A stretch of 64,000 bases of DNA, taken from assembly GCA_030512335.1 (NCBI GenBank), contig JAULSU010000002.1, positions 2,914,001 to 2,978,000 of the forward strand, written 5' to 3'. The stretch is from Immersiella caudata. Lineage: Eukaryota > Ascomycota > Sordariomycetes > Sordariales > Lasiosphaeriaceae. Position numbers and translations under genes: made by a program. Shown here in pieces: positions 24,632-35,641 of this stretch. Numbering within the stretch: the first letter of the stretch is position 1; each line of letters begins with the position of its first letter. A model generated the notes under the pieces. It saw only the letters and a list, made by a program, of their open reading frames with translations. It searched no databases and was not told the origin of the DNA.

Positions 24632-25535
24632 ATGAGTGGGAGAAAAGCCCCGGCCGATGGGCCACGTCAGTTCAAGCAAACGAAGCTCGCCTTCGGGTCG
24701 GCATTCCAATCCTCGCCCCAACAACAATACAAGAAGCCTAAATTATCCAGTAAGGATGACCAATATGATCAAGATGAAAGCATCGCCAGCAAGCCAGAGG
24801 GATCTGATGGAAAGGGTTCTGCTATTATCAACTCTGGCGAGGGAACGGAGAGTTCCAGAAGCAATGTTTTCATCCCTGTCTCACCTGCCTCGAAGGATGT
24901 CTCAGACACCCAAGAGGCCCAAACAGGCTCACGGTCACGCATGGAGACTCAACATGGCAATAACCTTCACGTCATAGAGAAGGTGGGAGATATATTTGAC
25001 GCTCCTCGGCGCTCTGTTTTGATCCACGCCTGCAACGCAGTGTATGTCGGTCCAACTCTGTGCGAGAAAATGCCATTGACTAACATGGAGAAGTGGTAGC
25101 TGGGGAGGTGGGATCGCTCTCGCATTCCGCGAGCGGTACCCCGACGCTTACAGAATCTACAATACGCACTGCAAGCGGTCTCTGCCGCATCGTCTTGTTG
25201 GTACAGCACTTCTTATTGCACCGCGAGGCGGCACGAGACGAGAGCACTATGTTGGGTGTTTGTTTACAAGCAAACGATTTGGGCGCAACAAAGACTCACC
25301 GAGCGATATCTTGGCGGCTACTGAACCAGCCATGCTTGATCTCATCCAACAGATCTTGAGCGAGATGGCAGGTGAGGAAGTTGGAGAACTCCGGATATGC
25401 CACATTAATTCAGGGCTCTTTGCTGTCCCGTGGACACGGAGCAAGATTTTGATCGAGAATCTCCAGGTCGGAGAGGAGGATATCCCTGAAGGTGTCACGT
25501 TCTCTCGCGAGATCGTTGCGTATGCACCGGAGTGA
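24632..25535 (+). CDS. poa1: Macrodomain ADP-ribose-1''-phosphate phosphatase (Poa1-like)
   Basis: Predicted to remove the phosphate from ADP-ribose-1''-phosphate, a product of tRNA splicing. Two exons: 24632-25041 and 25100-25535, giving 281 residues. The 58-nt intron has a GTATGT donor, CTAAC branch site and TAG acceptor. Residues 1-110 are polar and probably disordered. The macrodomain spans about 112-281: VGDIFDAPRRSVLIHACNA, then the Gly-rich ligand loop WGGGIALAF (138-146), RYPDAYRIY, and CLFTSKRFGRNKD with a C-terminal helical part. The usual loop is GSWGxG or similar; here the spliced product reads A-V-W-G-G-G. The N-terminus has Q16-T-K-L19-A-F21, like a degenerate PCNA-interacting motif. 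The stop at 25535 follows AYAPE. Convergent with TAF13, with 242 bp between stops. Confidence 0.88.
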
Positions 25536-25777
25536 GTGGCCATGATCCCATGGTTGGTTACCTGATAGCGATCTTGCTTCTTGGCTTATGTAGTCAAATA
25601 CCCGCCCCTCCGCATCTGTATATTTGTTCATCAAGAAGCCATTCCCGACGCCTAGTGTAATGCTTATCGAAATACCCTCGCAACCAAGACTCCTCGCTGT
25701 GGTGAAAACAACACAAAACTAAGATCAAAGATCAAACTCCATCAAAACCTCATGAGCTCTCGAACCGGCCCCAGACG

Positions 25778-26322
25778 TTACCTCTTCTTCGGTGCCGTCC
25801 CAACATCCGCATCAACATCCAAATCATCATCACCCTCATCCAGCTCCTCCTCCCTTGGCCTCTTCTTCGAGGCCCTACTCTCCGCCTGCGCCTCCCTCTT
25901 CTCCGTCAACTTCTCCTCCTTGTCCGCATCCTTCATAAGCTGCTCCTCAATGCTGAAGTTCTTCCTCGCCGCCTCAATCTCCTTCTTCTTCTCAAATACC
26001 TCCTGAATCTTCCCCATGAAGCGCGGATTCCTCCGCATAGCGAACTCGAAGTCCTCAAACTTGACCTTTTGTCGCCCTGCGTGGTGAGCTGCGCGGGTTG
26101 CTTCGAAGCTCACGCCCTGGATGAAGTCGGTGACCATCTCGTCGAGGACGCGGACGGTGTCCGGGAGGGGGGCTTTTACATCGCCATGGCCGTAGAGGAG
26201 CTGCGCCACTGGGGGCGGTTAGGGTAGGAGGATGGGGGATAGAGAAGAGAGGGAGGCGTACGCTCATTATGGCCGAAATTCATCTTGCCGACATTTTTGC
26301 CAGCGCGGGCGCGGGGCTCCAT
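25778..26322 (-). CDS. taf13: TFIID subunit TAF13
   Basis: Histone-fold partner of TAF11 in the TFIID general transcription factor; nuclear. Two exons: 26322-26262 and 26208-25778, giving 163 residues; the 53-nt GT-AG intron splits a Leu codon and restores NE-L-AQLLYGHGD. The histone fold covers about 20-105 and follows the TAF13 pattern: LLYGHGD, a VRVLDEMVTDFIQG helix, and RRNPRFMGKIQEVF. After it comes a Lys/Glu-rich helix. The tail has a basic KKRPRE patch (possible nuclear signal) and an acidic Asp run. Exon 1 codes only 20 residues. Shares a 476-bp divergent promoter with KSH1. Confidence 0.94.
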
Positions 26323-26798
26323 TTTGAGGGATGGGGTTCGGATTTGCTATGAGAGGGAGACAAAGGTTTTGGGGGGAGGTTGGCGGTAGACGCGACTTCT
26401 GATTCACAGACCGATGAGGCCGAGAGAATTTGCGATAACTTCTTTGAAATAATCCAGAAAGAGTGCCCGCAGGTGAGGATTTACAAGCCGGTGATATGAG
26501 ATTCTCATTGATGGAAAGCTGAGCGTGAGTGAGGCTTCGAATTTAACCTGTTGCTGGCACCCGGCGCTCCACAAGCTTCAGCCGCATGGGTCTTGGCGGA
26601 CCCACAATGTGATGCGCTAAACCTTTTCTGATAGGCTGTGCCGTTGAATTTCCCAGAGCTACGACACCCTGTCCAGTCCACGGTTGTCGTGAAATCGGTC
26701 AAAACCGCTCTACCTACTCCAGGGCAAGACACATCATCCTTCGACAGACACAGCTACTCTGCCAGGTCAGGGCACGACCTAAGTCTCAAACGCTCAAG
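26323..26798. promoter_or_regulatory. Divergent promoter, TAF13 / KSH1
   Basis: 476 bp between the two divergent start codons, the shortest divergent gap in the window. No full TATA box is visible, which suits housekeeping genes. Specific factor sites could not be assigned. Confidence 0.6.
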
Positions 26799-27269
26799 AT
26801 GGTACGTACACTCCTCGAGTAGTCCACATCGCAGTTGCAGCGCCAAACGCTGAAGCAATCGCAACCGGTTTCCCTTTTGGTTGAAAGCCCCAGCAGCTAA
26901 CATACCCCTCCTCAACAGTCTGCCCTCTTCAACTTCCAGAGCCTCCTTCTGTGCATCATCCTCCTCATCTGCACATCCGCCTACGTACACTCGATCTTCC
27001 CCGCCATCCTCGATCGCAACAAGGATGGGTAAGTCCTGCTCCCCCTCAACGCATGCGCCGCCCACCACTTCTCCGGCTGCTAATATTCTACGCTGCAGTC
27101 TGCGAGGGATCTTCTGGAAGTGCGCAAGGATAGGGGAGAGGCTATCGCCGTACATTAGCTTATGTTGCGTCTTCATGGCGGTAAGGCCAACGACCCTTTC
27201 CACAGGGCTCAGCGCATTGGATTTGGAGTGCTGACCGACGGACAGATCCGCATCTTCTTCGGCAACTAA
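26799..27269 (+). CDS. ksh1: Kish/Ksh1, small secretory-pathway membrane protein
   Basis: Conserved small membrane protein needed for early secretion; essential in yeast. Four exons: 26799-26801, 26919-27028, 27099-27180, 27246-27269, giving 72 residues, the same length as yeast Ksh1. Exon 1 codes only the start Met. Introns of 117, 70 and 65 nt are GT-AG. The spliced protein starts [12 protein letters not shown], with one membrane segment in about 8-28, then [11 protein letters not shown], the family block [16 protein letters not shown], and a second hydrophobic segment SLCCVFMAI. This matches the family almost position by position. The last exon, eight codons with the stop, is the least certain part. 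No intact long ORF shows this gene; it was found by splicing. Confidence 0.93.
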
Positions 27270-28870
27270 GGTTATGCAACGACTTGTTTCGAGTTTGTCA
27301 TTGCACTTAGCGTTTACCTCTCACAACTCCGGAGTTTGGGCGTTTCTGTCTTCGGCGGCACCCATTGTCGAGTTCGGTATCATGTTCGGCATAAGGGAGG
27401 ATAATGAAGGCGCTTGCGATGATGATTGGCGTATGGGGAGGGGGATCGATATACGGGGGTGAGGTATTCTTCAACAATGCTCGATTGTCCGATGTGTATT
27501 AGGGTTGCTGCATCAAAGCTGCTTCAGCGGCATCTACACGCGCCGATAACTGCTCTATCATCTGATCCGCATACTAGCAACCAGTCTCACTCTGTGGTAA
27601 CATGGGGGTCTGGCTCCGGTCATTTGGACGTCAGTTTACGATGCTGAAGCCAGGGGCGGGTTAGCAAGCGATGAATTGATTCACTGTAACCGCGGGTGGT
27701 CATGATCAGCCGAGTGGAAGCCCAGAGAAGAGTCAACAGATTACAAAGGACGCAAAGGGCCCGCTGGATCAAGACGTTGTGCCACTGCCGGGCACAAGGC
27801 ATCTTTGGGCGAGATGGACGGCGGTGGACGACCAGTCAGTTGGCGACGATGGTTTCCGAAGGTCGCTGATCCAAGTATTGCCAGTAGCTTCTTCCTTAGA
27901 ACACGCTCTGCTATGGCCTGGGCCCGGGCAGCATGGCCTTGCCTTCCAGCATGTACTATTGCGGTGCGTGCTGAGGTGTTTACATACACGTGACGCCTCA
28001 CTGAGGAAAGTAATGATCGCCACGGCTAGGTGTATCTCCCGCTACATCAGATATCAGATACGGATCTCATCTCGGCGGGATTATTGCTTGGCATCTAGCC
28101 ATGCGGCGGCGGTGAGGCTGATCGAAAGATGCGGCTATTCCCGAATCTATTGAGAAACGAGGCGGCCGGAGGCATCATGATCGCCAAACATTACCCCTTT
28201 TCGCCCCAGCACCCCGCCCGGCGCAAGAAATTCCCAATACCGGGGAACGATGCGAACGTTCACGAGTCAAGTCCCGAAACTCGTAGCACGACACATTAAA
28301 CCCAAGCACGGCCAATGTCAGCAGCAAAACCTCACCATCACATCCACATGTCCGCTTCAAACACCACGAGTCACACACCGCCAAAACAGCATCCTCCTCC
28401 GCCGGCAATCTTTGAACCCGGAACAGACCCCAGGGAACGGGGTGCACCTGACAAGGCATCTTCAGATGCACGCCACTAGAGCGGTAACCGCACAGCCTCG
28501 AACATGCAGCTCATTCTGAATTCCGCACATTCCACACCCTAGTCTCCATCCCCATCCACTCCCGCCTCGCCTAATATCCTCGCAAGCAAAGCATAAAACC
28601 GGGATTCCTGTAAGAGCTGTGCAGCTCGGACGGACGGGAAGAGAAGTGGAAAGAAGCAAAAAAGAATGATTGAGCGCGGGAGCACGGACGGGCGACTATG
28701 CGGAACTCCCAGATGTAGAAATCATGTCATGGGCTTTCCCTCCGGCCGCTGTCGCATGTGTCCATCGTGGTGGGACCGGTTGGACGTGCGCGACAGTTCT
28801 GTCTGGATGTGGTGGATAGTGGTTTACTGCGGTTGCGAGCCAAGTAAAACACCCTGCTGAGGTCACGACA

Positions 28871-28883
28871 GGGGGGGGGGGGG
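28871..28883. repeat. G13 homopolymer
   Basis: Thirteen consecutive G in non-coding sequence. Likely variable in length. Confidence 0.85.
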
Positions 28884-31800
28884 TTCCGGTGCGAAGTCAC
28901 TGTTTTTGACCCTTGCATGCACCCTGGAGGGACGCGACGTGGAGCTTTTACTTACCCACACCAAGTAGTTTGAGGGCTGGGGGGTAGAGGTTGCTGGAAA
29001 ACAGGAACCTGGTAGGTGCTGTAGTGCTGTAACCTTTTGATTTCATTTTTTTGGGCGTATTTTTATCTTTTTTCTTCCTATTTTTTGCGTGGTTGTGGCG
29101 GAGGTACTCCGTACGTCATGCTTTGCTGGAGGAGCTTCGTTGGGGAGACTTGGGCTGACATGACAGGGCGTGACCCCATGGTGATCATGTTCGGTCGGAC
29201 AGAAGAGGTGAGGGTGAAGGTGATTGTCATTTTGCTACGGCCCAGAATTGATCCGCGACGGATCGCTTGCTGTTGACTACTACCTAGCAATATGTGGTTG
29301 GAGGCTTGGAGTTGATGTACTGACGGTTTGCATTTCAAAGACTTCAGACGACGTTTCTTGTTTGCCTGGTTCGGTGGTTCGGCAAGACAAATGTTTAGAT
29401 TCGGTCCTCCGATCCGGCTTCTTCGTCGGGCGCTATTTCCATTGCTGAGCCCAAGATTCAACTTAATCTGGATGCGAAGTTTTGGTCGGCCCTGAAGGGA
29501 CCATTCACGGACCGCAGATCGACATGAAACGAGTTAGGGAGGCGCAGAGCGGTCCGCGCTGTGAAGCCAAGCTGGGTGCAGGAGGCCTAACAACTCATGC
29601 GCCAACTTCCAGAGGCAAAGATGAGGATGCATCCGCTGTGTGTTGGTCAAACCACCCTGCCTTGTCTCAACGCAGTCATACGGCACTATGAGACCGCACC
29701 ACCTGTCCCGAGGAGGCGGTCTGCTCCCTTTTAGCGAGGGCGTGGCCATCGCAAGGGAGTAAAAAAAAGACGTTGGACCTGACGGTTAAACGTGAGACGT
29801 CGCTTTCTCCTTTCTGCTGCGCTACAAAAGCGTGCACCACAAGGCCCAATCCGGGCCGCATACGGTCTACAGTCGGTACCTTTTGGGACTTGAGTGTGCT
29901 CCAAGGGGTAAAGGGGGTGCGTTGTTCAATTTGGATATGCTGCAAGGCGTCACAGGGCGATTGCGATACCACGAAACTCACGCATCCAAGTCAGATCTAT
30001 ATTGCTGGGCGGAAGTGCCTTGGGTTGGTCAGTTTAACGGGGAAGCGGGATCGGCCCGGCCGGGGTTGGGAAACTGGCGGTACCCCTCAATCGCAAAAAT
30101 GCAGGTTTGCCAACAGCCACTTTGGCGGCTACCCGATCGATCGTCTCGCAAGTCCAGGAAAGGAGAGCGTACAAAGCACCCGTAGTGACGATCCACAATC
30201 ACCGACAACAATATCACACGGCGAGGGCCCGAGGACCTTGCGGCCATGCCGGGCGCCAGGGTGTGATCGAAACGGCTTCCGGCATGGCCATGTGCGAATT
30301 CGTGATGCTGTGTCTAGGAGTCAGTTTTCTCAGGACTGGGGAGGAAGACTTGGAGGTCTGCTTCCAATGCTGGAGGGGCGCCTGGGAAGTGCGGATCTGT
30401 CCCGCCCTCTCCAGTGAGTGAGTCCGTGGGTCCACGGGTCTTCATCGGGGTTCGTGGTATCGTGGATGAGTCGTGGGGCAAAAGGAGATGGATGGGCGCC
30501 TGACCGCGCATTTCCGTAGCCTTCATCATATCGTGGTGGACAGCTCACCCCTCCATCGCCAGCCTCGGTTTCTTGTCTGGCAAAATTTTCTTCTCGTCAG
30601 ACAGTTCGGGTGGAAGGGGGGGTGTTACTACGCCGCATGCTTGTCCGCTGCGTAGCCATGCTGCTTGAGGGAGGCCTAGGTGTTGCTAGCTATGTTGAAG
30701 CAAGCAAGCACGCAAAGCGTTGTGTTCAGCCTGCAACTGCTGCCGATACAACTTGGCGACGCCGCCACTGCCAGCCGTTCGGGGTCACTCAGGGCTGTTG
30801 CATCCTGATGGTCCCGAGAGCTCCGAGCCGAAGGGTGTGTGATTTAGAAGCAATCAACGGATACCAAAAGCTAACGAGAGAAAGGCTGGATGCGTGCCGC
30901 GTTGTTTCGACGTCTAGGACCCGCTCCCAATTCGGAAAATGGAAGTCGAGTTTGGGGATTGGGCGACGCGGCTGGTGGTCCCGTGACTGCCAGCCGACGG
31001 TTTTCCATCCAGCCGCCAAGCCCTAATCTGCGGAGTCGTGTCCACGAACCGACGATCGCCGCCGCCGAGCCAGATGGAGCGAGTTTCTGAGCCCGAACTA
31101 CATGTACCGCTACATCTCGATGGTCGCGTCGGCAACATGGTGGACAATCGACATTGCTGTGGGGTCGAGGAATCCAAGGCAAAGCACCCAGGGCGACAAA
31201 GCAGGAAAAGGAGCTTCTTGCGATATTGGCGAGTCGGGCCATGTGGCTGTTGCTGGGATCAACTGGGATGCCGCTTGTTTCGTAGCCTCATGGGTTTCAA
31301 AAGCCGGCCCATCCTAGCCCAGTTACCCTCGAGCCCAAGAGCCTGAAATTGACGTTCGGGACGGGCAAATCCACCACGCATCAGAACGGGTTCAATCTCG
31401 GGCAGACAGGCAGCGTCGCCATCTCACCTCACCTCGCGCCGTTCTCACCAATGGTCAGCCACGGAGCCCCAACGCACCATGCATGCATCTGATAAGCCCG
31501 AGGCGGCGTTTTCGAAAAGTATGGTGCTGTCGCGCTGGCAGCATGGAAGCATCCAGATGTGCTCGCTGGCCGTGCATTAACTGAGGTGGGAGGGATGTTC
31601 TGGTGAGGGGGCGGGTTGCGTGTTGGGTTTTTGGCTTTGCGCACGCCGCCGTCCGATAGTCCAGCACAGTGGTTTTGCTCGAGTCCCATGCAACTTCATT
31701 TCCTCGCGGGCTGGCTCGATGTTCCCCCAGCCCGTCGCCCTCGGAGAGGGGCACATGACATGGAAAAAGGCATGGTGCCTGCTGCATTGCTGCAGTCTTT

Positions 31801-34800
31801 CTGCGTGTTAATTACATGCGCATTGCCGACCGCCAGTAGCTGGCCAGCTGTCAGGAAGAGGGCAAAGTTCAGGCGAGGAGCCTCTGTCAGATCGCGATCA
31901 ACGACGATGCTGGCCTGGAGAGGGTGAGACTTCGGGATCTGTCTCTGTCAAGCTGCCCGCCAGAGGAGCTTTTGGTGGCTTGAGATGCCCGCGGGATGGG
32001 ATCCAATGGCGTGGAACAGCCGCGATTGGAGCAGGCCATTGCGACATCGCGCCGTTCGAAAGCAAACCTAAGGCCAGTGGTTTCCACTCCCCTGCGACTC
32101 CTATTTTTGTTCCCACTAGAAACCCACATCATTTGGAGACGGCGAACGACAAGCTGTTGGTGAGCTGAGCGAGGAGTCATGATTATTAGGGGATTTGGCA
32201 AAAGTGAGCCGTTGGCCTGCTGTGTCGGCGCCTGCCACTCGCCTCGGACAGCGAGTGCATGGGTCCAGACGCAAACCGAACACTTTGGGTGTTTGGTAAA
32301 GAGGCAGGCTGATCGGTTGGGAGGAAACATCTCGAGTTTCTAGCCGTCGAGACGTTTCTTTTGCGAGAGTCTAGCAGCGCCACCCACCCAACGCCCAGTC
32401 GATCTACTAATGTGAGGACCGCCGCTATTCGATCCGCCCTCTGGTTAGTTGCCGCACGCACGCACACACGCGGTTTGCAATTTGGTATTTGATCTCAAGC
32501 ATGCATGTCCCTCCCTCTAGTGATCGCAGGCGCACCAGAGAGCCAGCGGCAAAACAGGAGCGCCCCCGGGATGCCCGCATTCACCTTCCTTCACCCTTCC
32601 CCCCTTACGGATGAGCGCGCATAATGGATACGAAGTCGCCGGCTGCTCAGTCTCGTGTTTCCTCTCTCGTCTCCTAGGGGCGAAAATCAAAGAAGGGGTG
32701 CCGATGCTGGGCATTGAGACATCTGCTGTAAGCTGTGGACTACTGAGCCGAGCCATTGGCGCCGAATTGGAGATCGACGGGGAGATTGAGTTGGCAAGTC
32801 AAGCCTTTGGGCAAAAAAAGAGGGCAAGGATTGAGGGGTGGCGGTGGACCGATAACAAATGCCCGCATTTTTATTGCACTGTACCTTATTTGTCGACAAG
32901 CTCCAGAGTCAGACCTGCACCGCTCCCACCATAGGCCGCAGCTCATTGCTTCTTTTCCAATATCCGTCTCGGTATTTAAAGGGGCAAATTCATTGAGCGG
33001 CTGCGTTCCCGCACCCACATGTGGTGAGGCTTGCGCAAGTTGAGAGGGAAGTGCAGATAGAAGCAAAAATAAAGTCGGAGCAGCATGGGAGAGGGGGACT
33101 TGTATGTCTCCTTTTCCGGGTTCCGACGCGAGATGTGCGTACAGCGTGTTACCCCCATCTTCTGTTAGCCGCCGCTTATCCGCCAGCGAGCTTCAACCCC
33201 AACTCGGCAGGGACCTTTGCGCAAGCAAACGCAAGTGAGGGAGGGTGAATAAAGGGCAGGGGAAGATGGGGATGGGCCGACTTCAGATGGATCGGATCGA
33301 CAGCGCATTGGATTTGAATCTAATCCGGCGCCAGAGTGAATGTGACAACCCCCAACTTGGTCAGAGGGGCGGGAGGCGGGAGTAGGAATGGGATGAATGA
33401 GATGGCCAAGAGCCAGAAAGCTGCTTGTGTTGCAAATATGCCTTGGGTGAGTGCTTGGGGGCACATCGCCGCTGTCCAACGACACAGGCTATTTCGGTGC
33501 CTTTCGACTGGGTCGGCGGCGCGCTTTATCAATGCCAGCCTACCAGGCACCGAGCCGGCCATAGGGTTGACGCTCCAAGTTGCAAAAAGGGCGAGGCTTG
33601 GGTAAGAAACAAATAGAGGAGCGCTGCAAGATGGTGCAGTCTCGGCGGGCGCTTCTATTTGATCCCCATCATCATCCATGCCGCGACTGCGCGATGTGCT
33701 GGATCCGTTCCGCGATGCCTGCGCACTGGCGCCCGCGGGCCCCCTGGTGGTTCTGCTGCCGCCGATGAGGTGAGCGGTAACGTCAAGGTGTGGCGGGGTT
33801 TCCTTCCCCCTTCGATGCCGAGTTCGATGCGGTGTCGGACCCCCGTCCTGCGGTGCGCCGTCGCTCGGTGGCCACGGATTCTGGCGGTGCAGCGTTGGAA
33901 ATCCTCAGGGAGGCGTGCTCGCCGTGGCTCGACCATGCAAGGTGATGGGTGACGGGTGATTGTGGTGGTGGAGGTGGTGGTGGTGGCAGAAAGTTGGATG
34001 GGTGGATTGGGCAACATTTTCGAGACAGGCTGAACTTGAAAGCCCTCCGCCGCCAGCAGACCTCCCGTCGGTACAGGTACTTTCCCAATCCAGACGCAAG
34101 CGGTGCTGGCTGGATTGCAGCACACAGATCCCTGCCCAGGGTCTGCCGGGATCGCAGGGTTCGAGGGGCGTGCCTGGCTGCTGCAAGCCTCCGCGCATGC
34201 TTGACCATTCGTCTGGCCTCGGAAGGGGTGTCCCACGGGGGCGTGTGCCTTGGGATGGCGAAGAAAAGGGGGGGTGCAGGTGGGGGTGTGCGCTGAAGGG
34301 GAAATCTGCGCTCCAGCGCAGTGTCCTTAGCCAGCCAGCCCAGCTTTTTTTCGCCAGCTTGGGATGGCCGTAGCGTCTGTTTTTGGGGGGCGTCGGGACC
34401 CATTGCTAGTCACGACGAGCGTGCTCCGTTGCCGCAAGTGTGCCCCCTTCTGCGGCTTCTGCTTGAGGATGGAGCAGCGCCATGCCATGCTCACCCATGG
34501 GATAGCCAATGCTTGAGGCGTGTGGCCTGCCACTGGGGGAGTCGGCTCCATGAATCCACGGTTGTCTCGCACTAGGTTGTCCGTCTGCCGGAATCGTGCG
34601 CCTGTCGTTTCCAGCTGTCGCCTGTCGGTCGTTCCTCCCCTTCTTTGCCATCCCATCCGCACTTGCTGCCACCACGCCCTGACCTGCGTCCGCTAGTTAT
34701 CCCTTGCAATAATACCTATTATTACAGGTCCCTGTACCCCCAAGACCTGCACACCTTCGTTTTCCTCCCATTTCTGCTTTTTTATCTTTGCCTGTCCACC

Positions 34801-35514
34801 GCCGTTCCTTCCTGACGGCTTCTCTTCCCTTTCTCCGGGCTCCAGAGTGCCATTGTGTGTCGGTCTCTATCCTGCAACACAGCACCACATTAATCCATAC
34901 CAACAACCTCTCCCCCACGCCCTGCCCGAACATAGACTCACCCGATCGTCCGGTCTGCCTCGACGCCGTCCGTTCAGCTTATAGAATCCGCTTCGGGCTA
35001 GGAAAAGCCGATCTCCGGCCCTCTCCTTTGCCTTCCCAACGACCTGCCCTCCCTCACGGGCAACTCAACGCCAGGACTGCCATCACTTCCCGCCGCATGC
35101 GCGTCCTGGTCCACGAACCTGTTGCTCGCTGCAACCAGCCATCTCCAAAGCAGCGACCGACGGCGAGGGGCATCGAATCACCCCAATTGCTGCTGAGCGT
35201 GGCCAACTAGCAGTCCTGCAGGTGAGCGCGTTTCCTCGCTTTGCTCAAGACCCTTGCACAAGGCTTCCCGTTGCTGCCGGAACCTCTACTTGCCTCCTGA
35301 TCACAAGGGCGGACATGGGCGTCCAAGGGCGACGCTGCTTCATGCAACCATCCGCCTCACGAGACCTTGGCCTCCATAGTAGTGTCGCCCAATTCCTTTG
35401 TCTGCACCGGCTGCTGCATCCTTCCTCTTGAGATATACAAGTTTCCTTTCAGCTGACACATGTAGAAGGGCCTAGGCCATACTCCAAGGCCTTCCGATCG
35501 CCTTTTCTTTCCCC

Positions 35515-35524
35515 CTATATATTC
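35515..35524 (+). promoter_or_regulatory. Possible TATA element of the Sok1-like gene
   Basis: CTATATATTC about 120 bp upstream of the ATG at 35642, after a pyrimidine-rich stretch. If used, the leader would be short; an alternative start near the C/T-rich block at about 34780 would give a leader of about 850 nt with several upstream ATGs. Confidence 0.35.
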
Positions 35525-35641
35525 GGCGTAGTAAACAGTCTCGATCTACTAGCGGCTCCGGTCCCGATTCTCGTCCTACGGAACCATTTCCTCGAATTCC
35601 CAGTGGTCACAGCCACGCTCAAGCTCGGCATACACCGCAAT

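Larger units (their letters stand above)
27270..35641. other. Gene-poor region, 8.4 kb
   Basis: The largest gap in the window. Many open frames of 60-214 codons exist on both strands because GC is high, but none resembles a known family, joins to a neighbour by splicing or shows membrane or domain logic. Visible sequence features: G13 run at 28871-28883; a possible TATA element TATTTAAA at 32973-32980; a GGT-rich microsatellite at about 33960-33988; C/T-rich sequence at 34736-34860; and CTATATATTC at 35515-35524. The last 900 bp are likely promoter and leader of the Sok1-like gene. Long non-coding transcripts are possible but not shown. Confidence 0.55.

Noticed and set aside
29773..30417. 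214-codon plus-strand ORF in the gene-poor block
   Set aside because: No domain, no codon or splice support, and overlapping frames of similar length on both strands; expected in GC-rich DNA.
33655..34403. Overlapping 193- and 206-codon minus-strand ORFs
   Set aside because: Low-complexity Pro/His/Arg-rich products from a GGT microsatellite; two frames of the same DNA open at once.
35603..35641. Start of the Sok1-like protein at 35603
   Set aside because: That codon is GTG; the first ATG in frame is 35642.
27270..35641. RIP-mutated transposon relic as explanation of the gene-poor block
   Set aside because: GC content stays high and there is no TA-rich dinucleotide bias.
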